Part shown: positions 8,192 through 15,773 of the stretch, piece after piece | Numbering within the stretch: the stretch's first letter is position 1 | How the letters are laid out: each line of letters begins with the position of its first letter | Source: CAZRIE01 sp964600075 | Lineage (GTDB): Bacteria > Bacteroidota > Bacteroidia > Flavobacteriales > Flavobacteriaceae | DNA: 20,289 nucleotides | NCBI GenBank assembly: GCA_964600075.1 | Contig: CAZRIE010000074.1 | Span: 1-20,289, forward strand | Direction of reading: 5' to 3' | Position numbers and translations under genes: made by a program | Notes under the pieces: generated by a model | Told to the model about the DNA's origin: nothing | What the model saw: the letters and a program-made list of their open reading frames with translations, nothing else | Database searches by the model: none

Positions 8192-8620
8192 TTAAATGAC
8201 GACAGGCACATCACTTACTAGTTTCCATTGGCCTTTTTCATTTTTTACTAAAGTTATCAATGAAACCGTCTTCATTTTTTCACCGTTAAAAGTGACCTTA
8301 GCCATTGCTGTTGAGCCGTTGATCACCAGATCTTCAATAGCTAGTTTTCGTTTATCACCGCCGAACTCCTTACTCTTAATTTTTTCTAGATAAACGGATT
8401 TCGGCATTATGCTGACCTCCTTACTTCCAAAAAGACGATTCATAACAATACGGTAATTATCGTCTAGACAGTCATTCAGTTTATTGTAATCATTTTTGTC
8501 GCCTGCTTTCGAGAAAACGGCTATGGCTTCGTTTATAGCTTTGTGGTCTTTTGATTGGGCAATGCCGCCTATGGTTGTCATTAAGATGCAGCAGAAGCTG
8601 ATCGATTTTAGTAGTTCCAT
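8192..8620 (-). CDS. Secreted NTF2-like (putative lumazine-binding) protein
   Basis: A 142-residue exported protein with a signal peptide of about 21 residues (GGIAQ/SK). The mature part has the NTF2-like cone layout: an N-terminal helix (HKAINEAIAVFSKAGDKNDYNKLNDCLDDNY), a short strand region around MNRLFGSKEVSIMPKSVYLE, then strands ending in WKLVSDVPVVI. This pattern fits the putative lumazine-binding family (Lumazine_bd_2), common in flavobacteria and of unproven function. It stands alone, convergent with trxA. No promoter matching TAnnTTTG was found before it. The fold call is from pattern recognition, and a ligand cannot be deduced. Confidence 0.75.
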   Translation of the reverse strand: MELLKSISFCCILMTTIGGIAQSKDHKAINEAIAVFSKAGDKNDYNKLNDCLDDNYRIVMNRLFGSKEVSIMPKSVYLEKIKSKEFGGDKRKLAIEDLVINGSTAMAKVTFNGEKMKTVSLITLVKNEKGQWKLVSDVPVVI

Positions 8621-8661
8621 TTTTATTTTTTTAGTAGTGAATATTTAAATTTTTTCTTTGA

Positions 8662-8682
8662 GCCATGCCTTTTCGGCACGGC
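8662..8682 (-). terminator. Hairpin after the marR-DOMON genes
   Basis: An 8-bp stem with one G-U pair, GCCGTGCC-gaaaa-GGCATGGC on the minus strand, lies about 40 nt past the DOMON gene's stop. It lacks a following U-tract. Its position suits a 3' end or processing site for the marR-DOMON transcript. Confidence 0.4.
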
Positions 8683-8720
8683 GTAAATTTCTTGATTCTT
8701 TATGTTACATAAGCCTTGTT

Positions 8721-9236
8721 TTAGAGTTCGACATTAATTGAAGTACGCATGGTGGAATGGTGCTGAAAATCATCTTCTTGGCTATAGGCCATTGTCATAA
8801 TATATCTACTGCCTGGGGATAAGTCTTTTTGATAGTTACCGACCGCTTCCATAGGAAGTGAGAACTGTAATACTGATGTATTGGCTTTCTGATATCCATT
8901 AATATCTTGCACCTGTATTTCGCCATCAAGTGTCCATATCCGTTTATAGTTGCCGGGGGCAATCGTATAGTATTCAACTACTTCTGCCTTATGTTTTATA
9001 ACACGACCCATCAAGAGGTAGGTATTGGTCATTTTTTCAGTGGTGTTGAAGCCTATGGTAACCCATCCATTGGTCGGGGCACTCATCGTAAAAAATATGC
9101 GACTGTGCTTAAAGTACCATTGTACCTCCATTTCTTTTTTGCCTAGGGTTTTTGTTTTCTGCACCTGTGCTTCGCAGGCTGAAAACGACAATAGATATAT
9201 TCCGAAAAACAATGTATGTTGTAGTCTCTTCTTCAT
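8721..9236 (-). CDS. Exported DOMON-domain protein
   Basis: The start chosen is ATG at 9236 (171 residues, MKKRLQHT...). A longer reading begins with TTG at 9269, but that TTG lies inside the operator palindrome and adds 11 residues before the signal peptide. The leader ends at SFSACEAQ; Cys could be lipidated, but Phe at -3 makes the lipobox poor. The mature region reads as a DOMON domain: VQWYFKHSRIFFTMSAP, GWVTIGF, NTYLLMGRVI, VVEYYTIAPGNYKRI, then LQFSLPM. DOMON domains bind heme or sugars in secreted redox proteins; which applies here is not visible. The gene lies 51 nt downstream of marR on the same strand, with a copy of the operator core in the gap, so it is the likely regulated partner. 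Confidence 0.75.
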   Translation of the reverse strand: MKKRLQHTLFFGIYLLSFSACEAQVQKTKTLGKKEMEVQWYFKHSRIFFTMSAPTNGWVTIGFNTTEKMTNTYLLMGRVIKHKAEVVEYYTIAPGNYKRIWTLDGEIQVQDINGYQKANTSVLQFSLPMEAVGNYQKDLSPGSRYIMTMAYSQEDDFQHHSTMRTSINVEL

Positions 9237-9257
9237 AATTTTGATTATAGTCAATAA

Positions 9258-9269
9258 TTGATATATCAA
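9258..9269. promoter_or_regulatory. MarR operator core, copy 2 (before the DOMON gene)
   Basis: Perfect 12-bp palindrome TTGATATATCAA, identical to the centre of the 44-bp palindrome at 9742-9785. It lies between the marR stop and the DOMON start. TATAATCA follows 17 nt after its TTG on the minus strand and might be a -10/-7 element. Flanking bases are only partly symmetrical. Confidence 0.65.
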
Positions 9270-9287
9270 GTAATAGTCGAAAAAAAA

Positions 9288-9722
9288 TCAACTCATATTC
9301 TTTTGTATTCGCTCAAGCATCGCTGTGAGGGTCTCTAATTCCTTTTGGGAAAATCCCGATATGCTCCTTTTTCTGTGCGACTTTACCATTTTTAGATGCT
9401 CGGCTACAAAAGCTAAGCCTTTTATGGTAAGCGTTATATTATATTGCCTTCTGTTATCGGGTATCGGGTTTCTAGTAATAAATTGCTTTTTCTCTAAAAG
9501 GTCGAGCGTTCTCGTGATTGATGCGGGATCTCGTAACGATTTGACTGCTAGTTCTTTTTGCGATAATTGTTTAGCCTCTTGAATGATTTTCAACAAAATC
9601 CATTGCTCTACGGTAATGCCCAAATTTGCCTTGTCAAATTCTTTTTGGGAATACTGTTTAGACGTCTTACTGGTCTTATCGATTTGAAAAAGAATTACTT
9701 CTTCTATATTTCTTTGGCTCAT
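9288..9722 (-). CDS. MarR-family transcriptional regulator
   Basis: A 144-residue winged-helix dimeric regulator of normal MarR length. An N-terminal dimerisation helix is followed by GITVEQWILLKIIQEAKQ. The helix-turn-helix is LSQKELAVKSLRDPASITRTLDLLEKKQFI (about 53-82), and the wing is NPIPDNRRQYNITLT (about 84-98). A C-terminal helix pair (FSQKELETLTAMLERIQKNM) completes the dimer interface. It has no conserved Cys for OhrR-type peroxide sensing, so the inducer is probably a small molecule. Its promoter lies within a 44-bp perfect palindrome, and the 12-bp core recurs before the downstream DOMON gene; this supports autorepression and control of that gene. Start is ATG at 9722, 19 nt from the palindrome. 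Confidence 0.92.
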   Translation of the reverse strand: MSQRNIEEVILFQIDKTSKTSKQYSQKEFDKANLGITVEQWILLKIIQEAKQLSQKELAVKSLRDPASITRTLDLLEKKQFITRNPIPDNRRQYNITLTIKGLAFVAEHLKMVKSHRKRSISGFSQKELETLTAMLERIQKNMS

Positions 9723-9740
9723 TAAGATTCATTTCTAGAA

Positions 9741-9769
9741 CAAATATAGGCAAACAATTGATATATCAA
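9741..9769 (-). promoter_or_regulatory. marR promoter embedded in the palindrome
   Basis: On the minus strand TATATTTG (9741-9748) matches TAnnTTTG exactly, with TTG (9767-9769) 18 nt upstream. That TTG is the first three bases of the operator core, and the -7 box is formed by the outer palindrome arm plus one base. The mirror-image sequence on the plus strand reads TATATTTA and lacks the final G, so only the marR direction has a full -7 box. Confidence 0.75.
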
Positions 9770-9785
9770 TTGTTTGCCTATATTT
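9742..9785. promoter_or_regulatory. 44-bp perfect palindrome, MarR operator
   Basis: Every one of 22 base pairs around the centre (between 9763 and 9764) is symmetrical. The outer arm is AAATATAGGCAAACAA and the core is TTGATATATCAA. MarR dimers bind AT-rich palindromes of about 16-20 bp, so 44 bp could hold two or more dimers. The site covers the -33 and -7 elements of marR, which fits direct repression. Confidence 0.85.
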
Positions 9786-9898
9786 AAAAAAAATTATACT
9801 AATAAATGCTTCGTTTACTTTGAACTATTTGCTTAAAGTCAATGCCAACTAGACTAAATAGGGCAGCTCTTTCCCAAAACCTTGGATATTTGACCTAC

Positions 9899-11101
9899 TT
9901 ATGTAGGCAGTTCTAGAACCCTATCGGGGCCGAAAAATTTCAATGCTACAAAGAATGCGATTACCGAGAATATTATTCCTATCATAAAAACGGTATAGGT
10001 CCACCGAAGAATATTGTATTTTCTGTTCAAGACCAAACCCAAAAAATAAAGATCTTTGGTCAATGACGAATAGATAAATTCTTTCGTTTTCACCAATTCT
10101 TGTATGGCCCATTCGTATTCCCCTAGGCTCATTTTATGAAAGTTGCCAAAAAACAATAGATTTACTTTCTTGTTTTTAACATCTTCTTTCGAGAACGTAC
10201 CCCTAGTAATATTGGGTCGTGTGGCGACCACGGCCATAATCATAGAAGCAACGCTAAAGACTATAAATATTATTGTAGGATAGATTAGGTACGCATTGGA
10301 AGGGTTGTCTAATTTCGGGATGAGATTCGATAGGGCAACTGAAATAATGATAGCATTTACCGAGAGTAAAATATTCGCTTTTGTATCGGCGATATCGCTT
10401 AGGGTCAAATGATTTTTTAGGGTAACTCGAAACAATGTCTGTATGCCCCGATCAGGGCTTTGGTTTTTGAGTTCTACTTTGATTTCTTCTTTTCTTCTAG
10501 TATTTTTTTGCTTTTTAAGGTTTTTGACCAGCTTTCTAAGGTTTTTATCCTTTCCTTCTTGCCAATTTTCTTTGGCGTAGTGGGTATAAAAACGATGTTC
10601 GGTCTGGTACATTTTGATATTGGCCTTGCGCCATTCCTTTGAAGACATTTCTGCAGTGCCCAGCAATGAAAGTTCTTCGCGTAACATTTCAGAGGTGTCC
10701 GAATAGCTCGATTGCCCCAGATGAGAGGCATCTGCGTCTCTGATAATTTCTTCCGATAAATTTTTGGGATTGTAAGTGCGTAGGGTGGCCATGATAAGAC
10801 TGCATACCCTTTCGATGCCTTTCTTTTCATATTTCTTTTCTTCTAAGAACTGCTTGGCAATAACACAGCTAGAAGCTTCGTGGTTTTCTGCCCCTTTGGT
10901 ATACCCTGTGTCGTGAAACCAAGCCGCTAGAGTAATCGCTTCATTTTCTTTATCGTTCAGGTCATGTGAATCCAACAATTCTTTAGTACTTTTAACTACT
11001 CTTTGAGTGTGCCTAAGGTTATGATATAAAAAATTTTTATCCAAATCATTGGCGAGCAAATCAGTAACAAAATCTTCAGTTTTCGATAGTAAATCGGACA
11101 T
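9899..11101 (-). CDS. HD phosphohydrolase fused to a Pycsar-effector-like membrane domain
   Basis: Start chosen is ATG at 11101 (400 residues); a longer reading uses TTG at 11107. Residue numbers here count from that TTG (402 residues). The N-terminal part (about 5-180) is an HD-type metal-dependent phosphohydrolase: His29/His33 (YHNLRHTQ), His65-Asp66 (WFHDTGY), His76 (NHEASS) and Asp124/Asp126 (RDADASH). A basic linker (about 185-215) leads to a membrane part from about 222: DTKANILLSVNAIIISVAL, a second hydrophobic segment (272-295), a cytosolic stretch, and a last one (368-391). This matches the PycTM/DUF5706 domain of Pycsar effectors, which bind cyclic CMP/UMP and damage the membrane. 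No pyrimidine cyclase is adjacent. It diverges from the phosphoesterase gene at 11141. Confidence 0.85.
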   Translation of the reverse strand: MSDLLSKTEDFVTDLLANDLDKNFLYHNLRHTQRVVKSTKELLDSHDLNDKENEAITLAAWFHDTGYTKGAENHEASSCVIAKQFLEEKKYEKKGIERVCSLIMATLRTYNPKNLSEEIIRDADASHLGQSSYSDTSEMLREELSLLGTAEMSSKEWRKANIKMYQTEHRFYTHYAKENWQEGKDKNLRKLVKNLKKQKNTRRKEEIKVELKNQSPDRGIQTLFRVTLKNHLTLSDIADTKANILLSVNAIIISVALSNLIPKLDNPSNAYLIYPTIIFIVFSVASMIMAVVATRPNITRGTFSKEDVKNKKVNLLFFGNFHKMSLGEYEWAIQELVKTKEFIYSSLTKDLYFLGLVLNRKYNILRWTYTVFMIGIIFSVIAFFVALKFFGPDRVLELPT

Positions 11102-11140
11102 ATGCAAAGGTTTATGGTTCCAAAATACGAAATATTAAGA
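11102..11140. promoter_or_regulatory. 39-bp divergent gap that must hold or overlap two promoters
   Basis: The HD-Pycsar gene (ATG 11101, minus) and the phosphoesterase gene (ATG 11141, plus) are divided by only 39 bp. No exact TAnnTTTG is present; TATTTTGG on the minus strand is the nearest. At least one promoter probably extends into the opposite gene, which would couple their expression. Confidence 0.35.
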
Positions 11141-14100
11141 ATGAATAGTATCCTTATACGTAAACATTTTGCGTTGATTGCATTCATTGTGTTGTTTACA
11201 GGCTGTGCCACTTATAAGACTAAATACGAAAACGAAAAAGATGCGGTAGACATTCAGACAACCAAAGACGTGTCACATACTTTTTATCTCATTGGTGACG
11301 CGGGTCTTTCTCCCATAAATGGAATGAACGATGCACTAAAAATTTTCAAGGCTAAACTCGACAAAGCCGATGAAAATAGTACGGCAATTTTTCTGGGGGA
11401 TAATATATATCCTGCTGGTATGCCAGATCCCAAAGATTCTACGGTTGCCTATCGAAACGCCAAGAACGATTTGGATGCCCAACTCAAGACCTTGAAAAAT
11501 TTTAAAGGAAAGCCCTTGTTCATACCAGGAAATCATGATTGGTATACCGAAGGCGTAATAGGCCTTGAACGCGAGCAAAAGTATATTCAAAAAGAACTCG
11601 ATAGCAAAGATGTTTTTTTTCCTGAGGATGGTTGCCCTATAGAAACCATAGAGGTCAATGATAATGTGGTGATTATTGCCATAGATACGGAGTGGTACTT
11701 GACCAATTGGGACAAGCGGCCTGATATTAATGATAAATGCGATATCAAAAGCCGTAGCGCATTTCTACTCGAATTGGAAGACAAAATCAAGGACAATAGA
11801 CAGCGAACGACCATCATCGCCATGCACCACCCTATGTTCACTTACGGGCCACATGGGGGGCAATATTCGTTTCGTCAACATTTTTATCCCAAAGGCAATA
11901 TAGGCCCCTTGCCTATATTAGGCACATTTGTGAATGTGTTACGTCGAACTTCGGGTGCTTCGAACGCCGATATTCAGAACAAGCTATATACCGACTTGCA
12001 ACAACGTGTGGTGACCTTGGCGCAATATTCCGATAAGGTCATTTTTACATCTGGCCACGAGCATACGCTACAGTACATTGTTGAGCAGAATACGCCTCAA
12101 ATCGTAAGCGGTTCCGGAGCTAAAAAGGGGGTGACAAGACTGTTGAACGGCAGCAAGTTCTCAACGGGCCAAATGGGTTACGCTACCCTAGAAGTTTATG
12201 TTGACGGTTCTTCAAGGGTGCGCTATTACGGCGTAAATGACGATTCAAAAGACGAGGATTTTTTATATACCGCACAGGTCTTATCCCCCGATAGGGGTAT
12301 TAATAAAAACAAGTATGAAACATCGTTTCCTGCAGAAGCTTCTGCATCTATTTATTCCCAAGAGGAAATCGACAAAAGCGGATTTTTCAAAACCCTCTGG
12401 GGAGAACGCTATCGGAAGTATTACGGTACGGAGGTGACTGCGCCAACAGTTAACTTAGATACGCTCTTTGGTGGTTTGAAGCCTGTCCGAATGGGTGGGG
12501 GCCACCAGTCGAAATCACTGCGATTACGTCACTCAAATGGTAAGGAATATGTAATGCGGGCCTTGCGCAAGGTCTCGGAACTATATTTACAGTCCATGGT
12601 ATTTCAAAAGCAATTTATTATGGATGATTTGGAGGATACCTATTTGCAGGAATTTCTTTTGGATTTTTATACGGGCTCCCACCCATACGCGCCATTTACT
12701 ATCGGGCCCTTGTCCGATGCCATAGGAGTTTACCATACTAACCCCGTTTTGTACTATGTGCCAAAACAGTCGGCACTTGAAGACTTTAACGAAGGTTTCG
12801 GGAACGCACTTTATATGATTGAAGAACATACGGGCGATGGTCACGGTGATTTGGGAAGTTATGGCTACAGCGATGAGCTAAAAGGCACGGTTGATATGTT
12901 CGAAAATTTGCGTGACGACGAAAAATACGAGGTCGATGCCCCTTTATACCTGCGTTCCCGATTATTCGATATGGTGATAGGTGATTGGGATCGTCATATA
13001 GATCAATGGCGGTGGGCCGAATTTAAGAAAAAAGGGTCTAAGAAGATAACCTATCGACCTGTACCCAGAGATCGTGATCAAGCGTTTTCCGAAATGGGTG
13101 ACGGCTTTTTTATGAACTTGGCAACGCGTTTAGTACCCGGACTAAAGCTTATGGAAGGATTCCATGAAGAAATAAGAAATGTCAAGGGTTTTAATTCCTC
13201 CCCTAAAACCTATGTGCTCGACATCGCATTACTCAATGAGGTTGATATAGACGAATGGTTGAAACAAGCTAGGTATATAAAGGAGAACCTGACCTCTGAA
13301 GTTATTGATAGCGCCTTTAAGTTTTTCCCGGAAGAAGTGCGCGATACGACGGTCGACGAAATAAAAAGAAAGCTTCTCTCTCGTATTGGAGACATTGAAA
13401 AAATAGCATCGGAATATTATGGCATACTAAATGAATATGCCGTAGTTGCCGGCACCGATAAAGATGATTGGTTTGAAATCGAACATGGCGATAAGTATGT
13501 TGAAGTGAACGCCTATCGAATTATCGATGGTGAAAAGAAAAGACGGTTTTTTAAAAGAAAATTCGAATCTGGTGTCACCAAAGAAATTTGGGTCTATGGC
13601 TTAGATGATGATGATCGATTCGTGGTAAAGGGAACGCAGAAAAGTAAAATAAAAGTGCGTTTGATCGGAGGCCAAAATAATGACATTTATGAGGTAGGCG
13701 AAGGTAAGGCAACATACATTTACGACTACAAATCAAAAAAGAATACATTCGAAGATATCTCCAGAGCTAAGGTACGATTGACAGACAATTATGAGGTGAA
13801 TACGTACCGGCCAATGAAGTTTAAAAGTAGTACGAACATGATTACTCCGACCCTTGGTTACAACCCTGATGATGGGCTGAGGGTCGGGGTAAGCGATACC
13901 TATACCTATAACGGTTTTCGTCAAAACCCGTTTACCCAGCAGCATAAAGTTGCTGCCGCTTTCTATTTTGCGACCAGTGGTGTCGTATTAGGTTATAGCG
14001 GAGAATTCGCCAATGTGTTCGGAAAATGGAACCTCGAAATGGCCGCCCGTTTTACAAGCCCGAATTTTGCCATCAATTTTTTCGGGTTCGGGAATGAAAC

Positions 14101-14866
14101 GCCGAATTTTGATGATGACCTCGATTTAGATTATAATAGGGTCAAATTACAGACGATAAAAGTTGCCCCGTCTCTGGTCTGGAGGGGCCAATTAGGAGCA
14201 AAGCTGAAAACTGGCATCGCTTACGAATCGATAGAGGTGGAAGAAACGGAGGGCCGATTTATCAATACATTTTATCAGCAAAATGGCGAGGAGACTTCAA
14301 AAAAGTTTATTGGCCTAGATGCTGAATATTCGTATACGAATTCCGATAATTTAGCCTTTCCGACCATGGGAATGTCAACTTCCCTTCAGGTAGGCCTCAA
14401 AAACAACCTCGATAAGGGAGACAGTTTTGGCTATGTCGTGCCGAGCCTATCCTTTGGGTATAAATTGGTACCGAACGGTAGATTGGTGTTGGCTACCAAG
14501 TGGAAAGCCCATTTCAATATTGGTGACGGATATGAATTCTACCAAGCCGCTAGTATTGGGGGCATCGACGGATTAAGAGGATTCCGAAACCAGCGTTTTA
14601 CCGGTAAAAAATCGTACTATCAGAACACGGATATACGCTACAGTCTCAAAAAGATACGAACGCAGCTATTACCTTTCTCGATGGGTTTTTACGGCGGTTT
14701 CGACTATGGCAGGGTCTGGTTGCCCGATAATCCTTCAAACGTTTGGCATACCTCTTACGGTGGGGGCTTCTTTTTAAATGCTGTTGATATCATGAGCGCA
14801 AGAGTGGCGCTTTTCAATAGTGCAGACGGACTTCGCTTTGCTTTTGGGGTAGGTTTCGGGTTTTAA
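11141..14866 (+). CDS. Lipoprotein: metallophosphoesterase, kinase-like domain, RTX-like repeats, Omp85 barrel
   Basis: The start chosen is ATG 11141 (1241 residues) because it places a lipoprotein leader (LFTGC, Cys22) at the terminus; ATG 11102 would abut the divergent start. Residues 45-375 are a calcineurin-like phosphoesterase with all metal motifs: GDAG (Asp53), GDN (Asp87-Asn88), GNHDW (131-133), HHP (229-230) and GHEH (306/308). Residues about 440-700 resemble the HipA/Fam20 kinase fold: RLFDMVIGDWDRH (Asp617, His619), then PRDRDQAF (Asp644). Three RTX-like motifs follow (770-852). From about 890 the protein alternates like beta strands; GGIDGLRGF (Arg1146) is the loop-6 signature of Omp85 proteins, and the last residue is Phe. 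The protein should span the outer membrane with its enzyme domains in the periplasm or at the surface. Substrates are unknown. Confidence 0.88.
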   Translation: MNSILIRKHFALIAFIVLFTGCATYKTKYENEKDAVDIQTTKDVSHTFYLIGDAGLSPINGMNDALKIFKAKLDKADENSTAIFLGDNIYPAGMPDPKDSTVAYRNAKNDLDAQLKTLKNFKGKPLFIPGNHDWYTEGVIGLEREQKYIQKELDSKDVFFPEDGCPIETIEVNDNVVIIAIDTEWYLTNWDKRPDINDKCDIKSRSAFLLELEDKIKDNRQRTTIIAMHHPMFTYGPHGGQYSFRQHFYPKGNIGPLPILGTFVNVLRRTSGASNADIQNKLYTDLQQRVVTLAQYSDKVIFTSGHEHTLQYIVEQNTPQIVSGSGAKKGVTRLLNGSKFSTGQMGYATLEVYVDGSSRVRYYGVNDDSKDEDFLYTAQVLSPDRGINKNKYETSFPAEASASIYSQEEIDKSGFFKTLWGERYRKYYGTEVTAPTVNLDTLFGGLKPVRMGGGHQSKSLRLRHSNGKEYVMRALRKVSELYLQSMVFQKQFIMDDLEDTYLQEFLLDFYTGSHPYAPFTIGPLSDAIGVYHTNPVLYYVPKQSALEDFNEGFGNALYMIEEHTGDGHGDLGSYGYSDELKGTVDMFENLRDDEKYEVDAPLYLRSRLFDMVIGDWDRHIDQWRWAEFKKKGSKKITYRPVPRDRDQAFSEMGDGFFMNLATRLVPGLKLMEGFHEEIRNVKGFNSSPKTYVLDIALLNEVDIDEWLKQARYIKENLTSEVIDSAFKFFPEEVRDTTVDEIKRKLLSRIGDIEKIASEYYGILNEYAVVAGTDKDDWFEIEHGDKYVEVNAYRIIDGEKKRRFFKRKFESGVTKEIWVYGLDDDDRFVVKGTQKSKIKVRLIGGQNNDIYEVGEGKATYIYDYKSKKNTFEDISRAKVRLTDNYEVNTYRPMKFKSSTNMITPTLGYNPDDGLRVGVSDTYTYNGFRQNPFTQQHKVAAAFYFATSGVVLGYSGEFANVFGKWNLEMAARFTSPNFAINFFGFGNETPNFDDDLDLDYNRVKLQTIKVAPSLVWRGQLGAKLKTGIAYESIEVEETEGRFINTFYQQNGEETSKKFIGLDAEYSYTNSDNLAFPTMGMSTSLQVGLKNNLDKGDSFGYVVPSLSFGYKLVPNGRLVLATKWKAHFNIGDGYEFYQAASIGGIDGLRGFRNQRFTGKKSYYQNTDIRYSLKKIRTQLLPFSMGFYGGFDYGRVWLPDNPSNVWHTSYGGGFFLNAVDIMSARVALFNSADGLRFAFGVGFGF

Positions 14867-14878
14867 TGTTGTGGTTTT

Positions 14879-14903
14879 GTCATTCTCGCTGAGGCGGTAA
14901 TCT
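14879..14903. repeat. Possible dispersed intergenic repeat between convergent genes
   Basis: TGTCATTCTCGCTGAGGCGG followed by TAATCT is an imperfect palindrome (ATTCTCGC versus GCGGTAAT). It resembles the GTCATTCCCGCGAAGGCGGGAATC-type element that I recall as a widespread intergenic repeat. Only one copy is in the window. It fills most of the 44-nt gap between convergent genes and may act as a weak bidirectional terminator. Confidence 0.35.
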
Positions 14904-14910
14904 TTTAAGA

Positions 14911-15765
14911 CTAATTCAGTTCAAACAAATATAGATTCCTTCCTTGCTTACTATTTTCTTCATCTGACAACAGAAGCGTTTTTTTGTCGATAAAACAAAC
15001 GGATTCCAACTGCGTGCGTAGGCCTAAATCGATCTCACGAAGCTTGCCTTGTACAATATTATCCTTTGAAAAATCAGTGATGACCCAAAGTTTTCCATAT
15101 CCCAATAAAACAATTGTTTTTCCATCTTTAGAAATATCCGCTGAGGTCACTCTACAGGTGTCCCAATCTTCGCAGGTTTTTAACCTTCCAATAAATTCAG
15201 CTTTATAATCCCCCTTTTTATCCGGAACCTTATACACCCAAGTTTCTCCAGTAAAAGGATGAGCTCTATTCTTTGTGAAAATATAAAGATGATTGTTGTG
15301 GTGAAAAAAAGCTTCGGAATCGAAAACCAATTTTTTTTTACTTGGAGGGAAGTCTTTCTGCTCGGGATACCTGAAGGTGATTTTTTCGGCATCTATTTTA
15401 TCACCCGATTCCGTTTCCGGATTCGGAAGTTTATAAATGGTAAGGTCTTTCCGGCGGTTTTCATTGTTTCCAAAATCGCCGATATATAGATTTCCTTTGG
15501 CATCTTTGGTCAGGTCTTCCCAGTCTTTGTTTTTGGCATTTTTTACTTCTAGCACCTTTAGGATTTCTCCCTCAAAATTAATTTTGTAAATATTGTCTTG
15601 GTTACCGCTGTCTTCTATACCCCAGGCAGTATTCTCTGTATAAGTAACCAGTCCTGAACTTTCCTTTAAATCTTTTGGAAGTTTGACCACGCAAGTCAAT
15701 TGCCCGTGATTAGCACAGCTACATAAAATAAAAATTGGTAAAAGATAACCTGATAGATTTTTCAA
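14911..15765 (-). CDS. Propeller-like lipoprotein of unknown function
   Basis: A 284-residue lipoprotein; the leader ends at ILCSC with Cys17 as the likely lipidated residue. The body is made of short strand repeats typical of a beta propeller: LPKDLKESSGLVTYTENTAWGIEDSGNQDNIYKI, KDWEDLTKDAKGNLYIGDFGNN, SEAFFHHNNHLYIFTKN, SADISKDGKTIVLLGYG and LESVCFIDKKTLLLSDEEN. The DSGN, DWEDL and IGDFGNN motifs are familiar from uncharacterised Bacteroidetes proteins that resemble SdiA-regulated or phytase-like propellers; no catalytic site can be assigned. The start codon is TTG at 15765; no in-frame ATG or GTG lies upstream. It begins 8 nt after the restored stop of the GyrI-like gene, so it is probably the last gene of the haloperoxidase operon and translationally coupled. 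Confidence 0.8.
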   Translation of the reverse strand: MKNLSGYLLPIFILCSCANHGQLTCVVKLPKDLKESSGLVTYTENTAWGIEDSGNQDNIYKINFEGEILKVLEVKNAKNKDWEDLTKDAKGNLYIGDFGNNENRRKDLTIYKLPNPETESGDKIDAEKITFRYPEQKDFPPSKKKLVFDSEAFFHHNNHLYIFTKNRAHPFTGETWVYKVPDKKGDYKAEFIGRLKTCEDWDTCRVTSADISKDGKTIVLLGYGKLWVITDFSKDNIVQGKLREIDLGLRTQLESVCFIDKKTLLLSDEENSKQGRNLYLFELN

Positions 15766-15773
15766 GGGCAGAT

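Noticed and set aside
9237..9269. TTG at 9269 as start of the DOMON protein
   Set aside because: The TTG is part of the operator palindrome and would add 11 residues before a normal signal peptide; ATG 9236 fits better.
9742..9785. 44-bp palindrome as an intrinsic terminator
   Set aside because: No U-tract follows on the minus strand; A residues follow on the plus strand, and a matching promoter and operator core explain it better.
11102..11140. 13-residue N-terminal extension of the phosphoesterase lipoprotein
   Set aside because: Its ATG directly abuts the divergent start codon at 11101, and the leader starting at 11141 is already complete.
9899..14866. A complete Pycsar or CBASS defence operon
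   Set aside because: No cyclase or nucleotidyltransferase gene is present; the neighbours are a MarR pair and an outer-membrane phosphoesterase.
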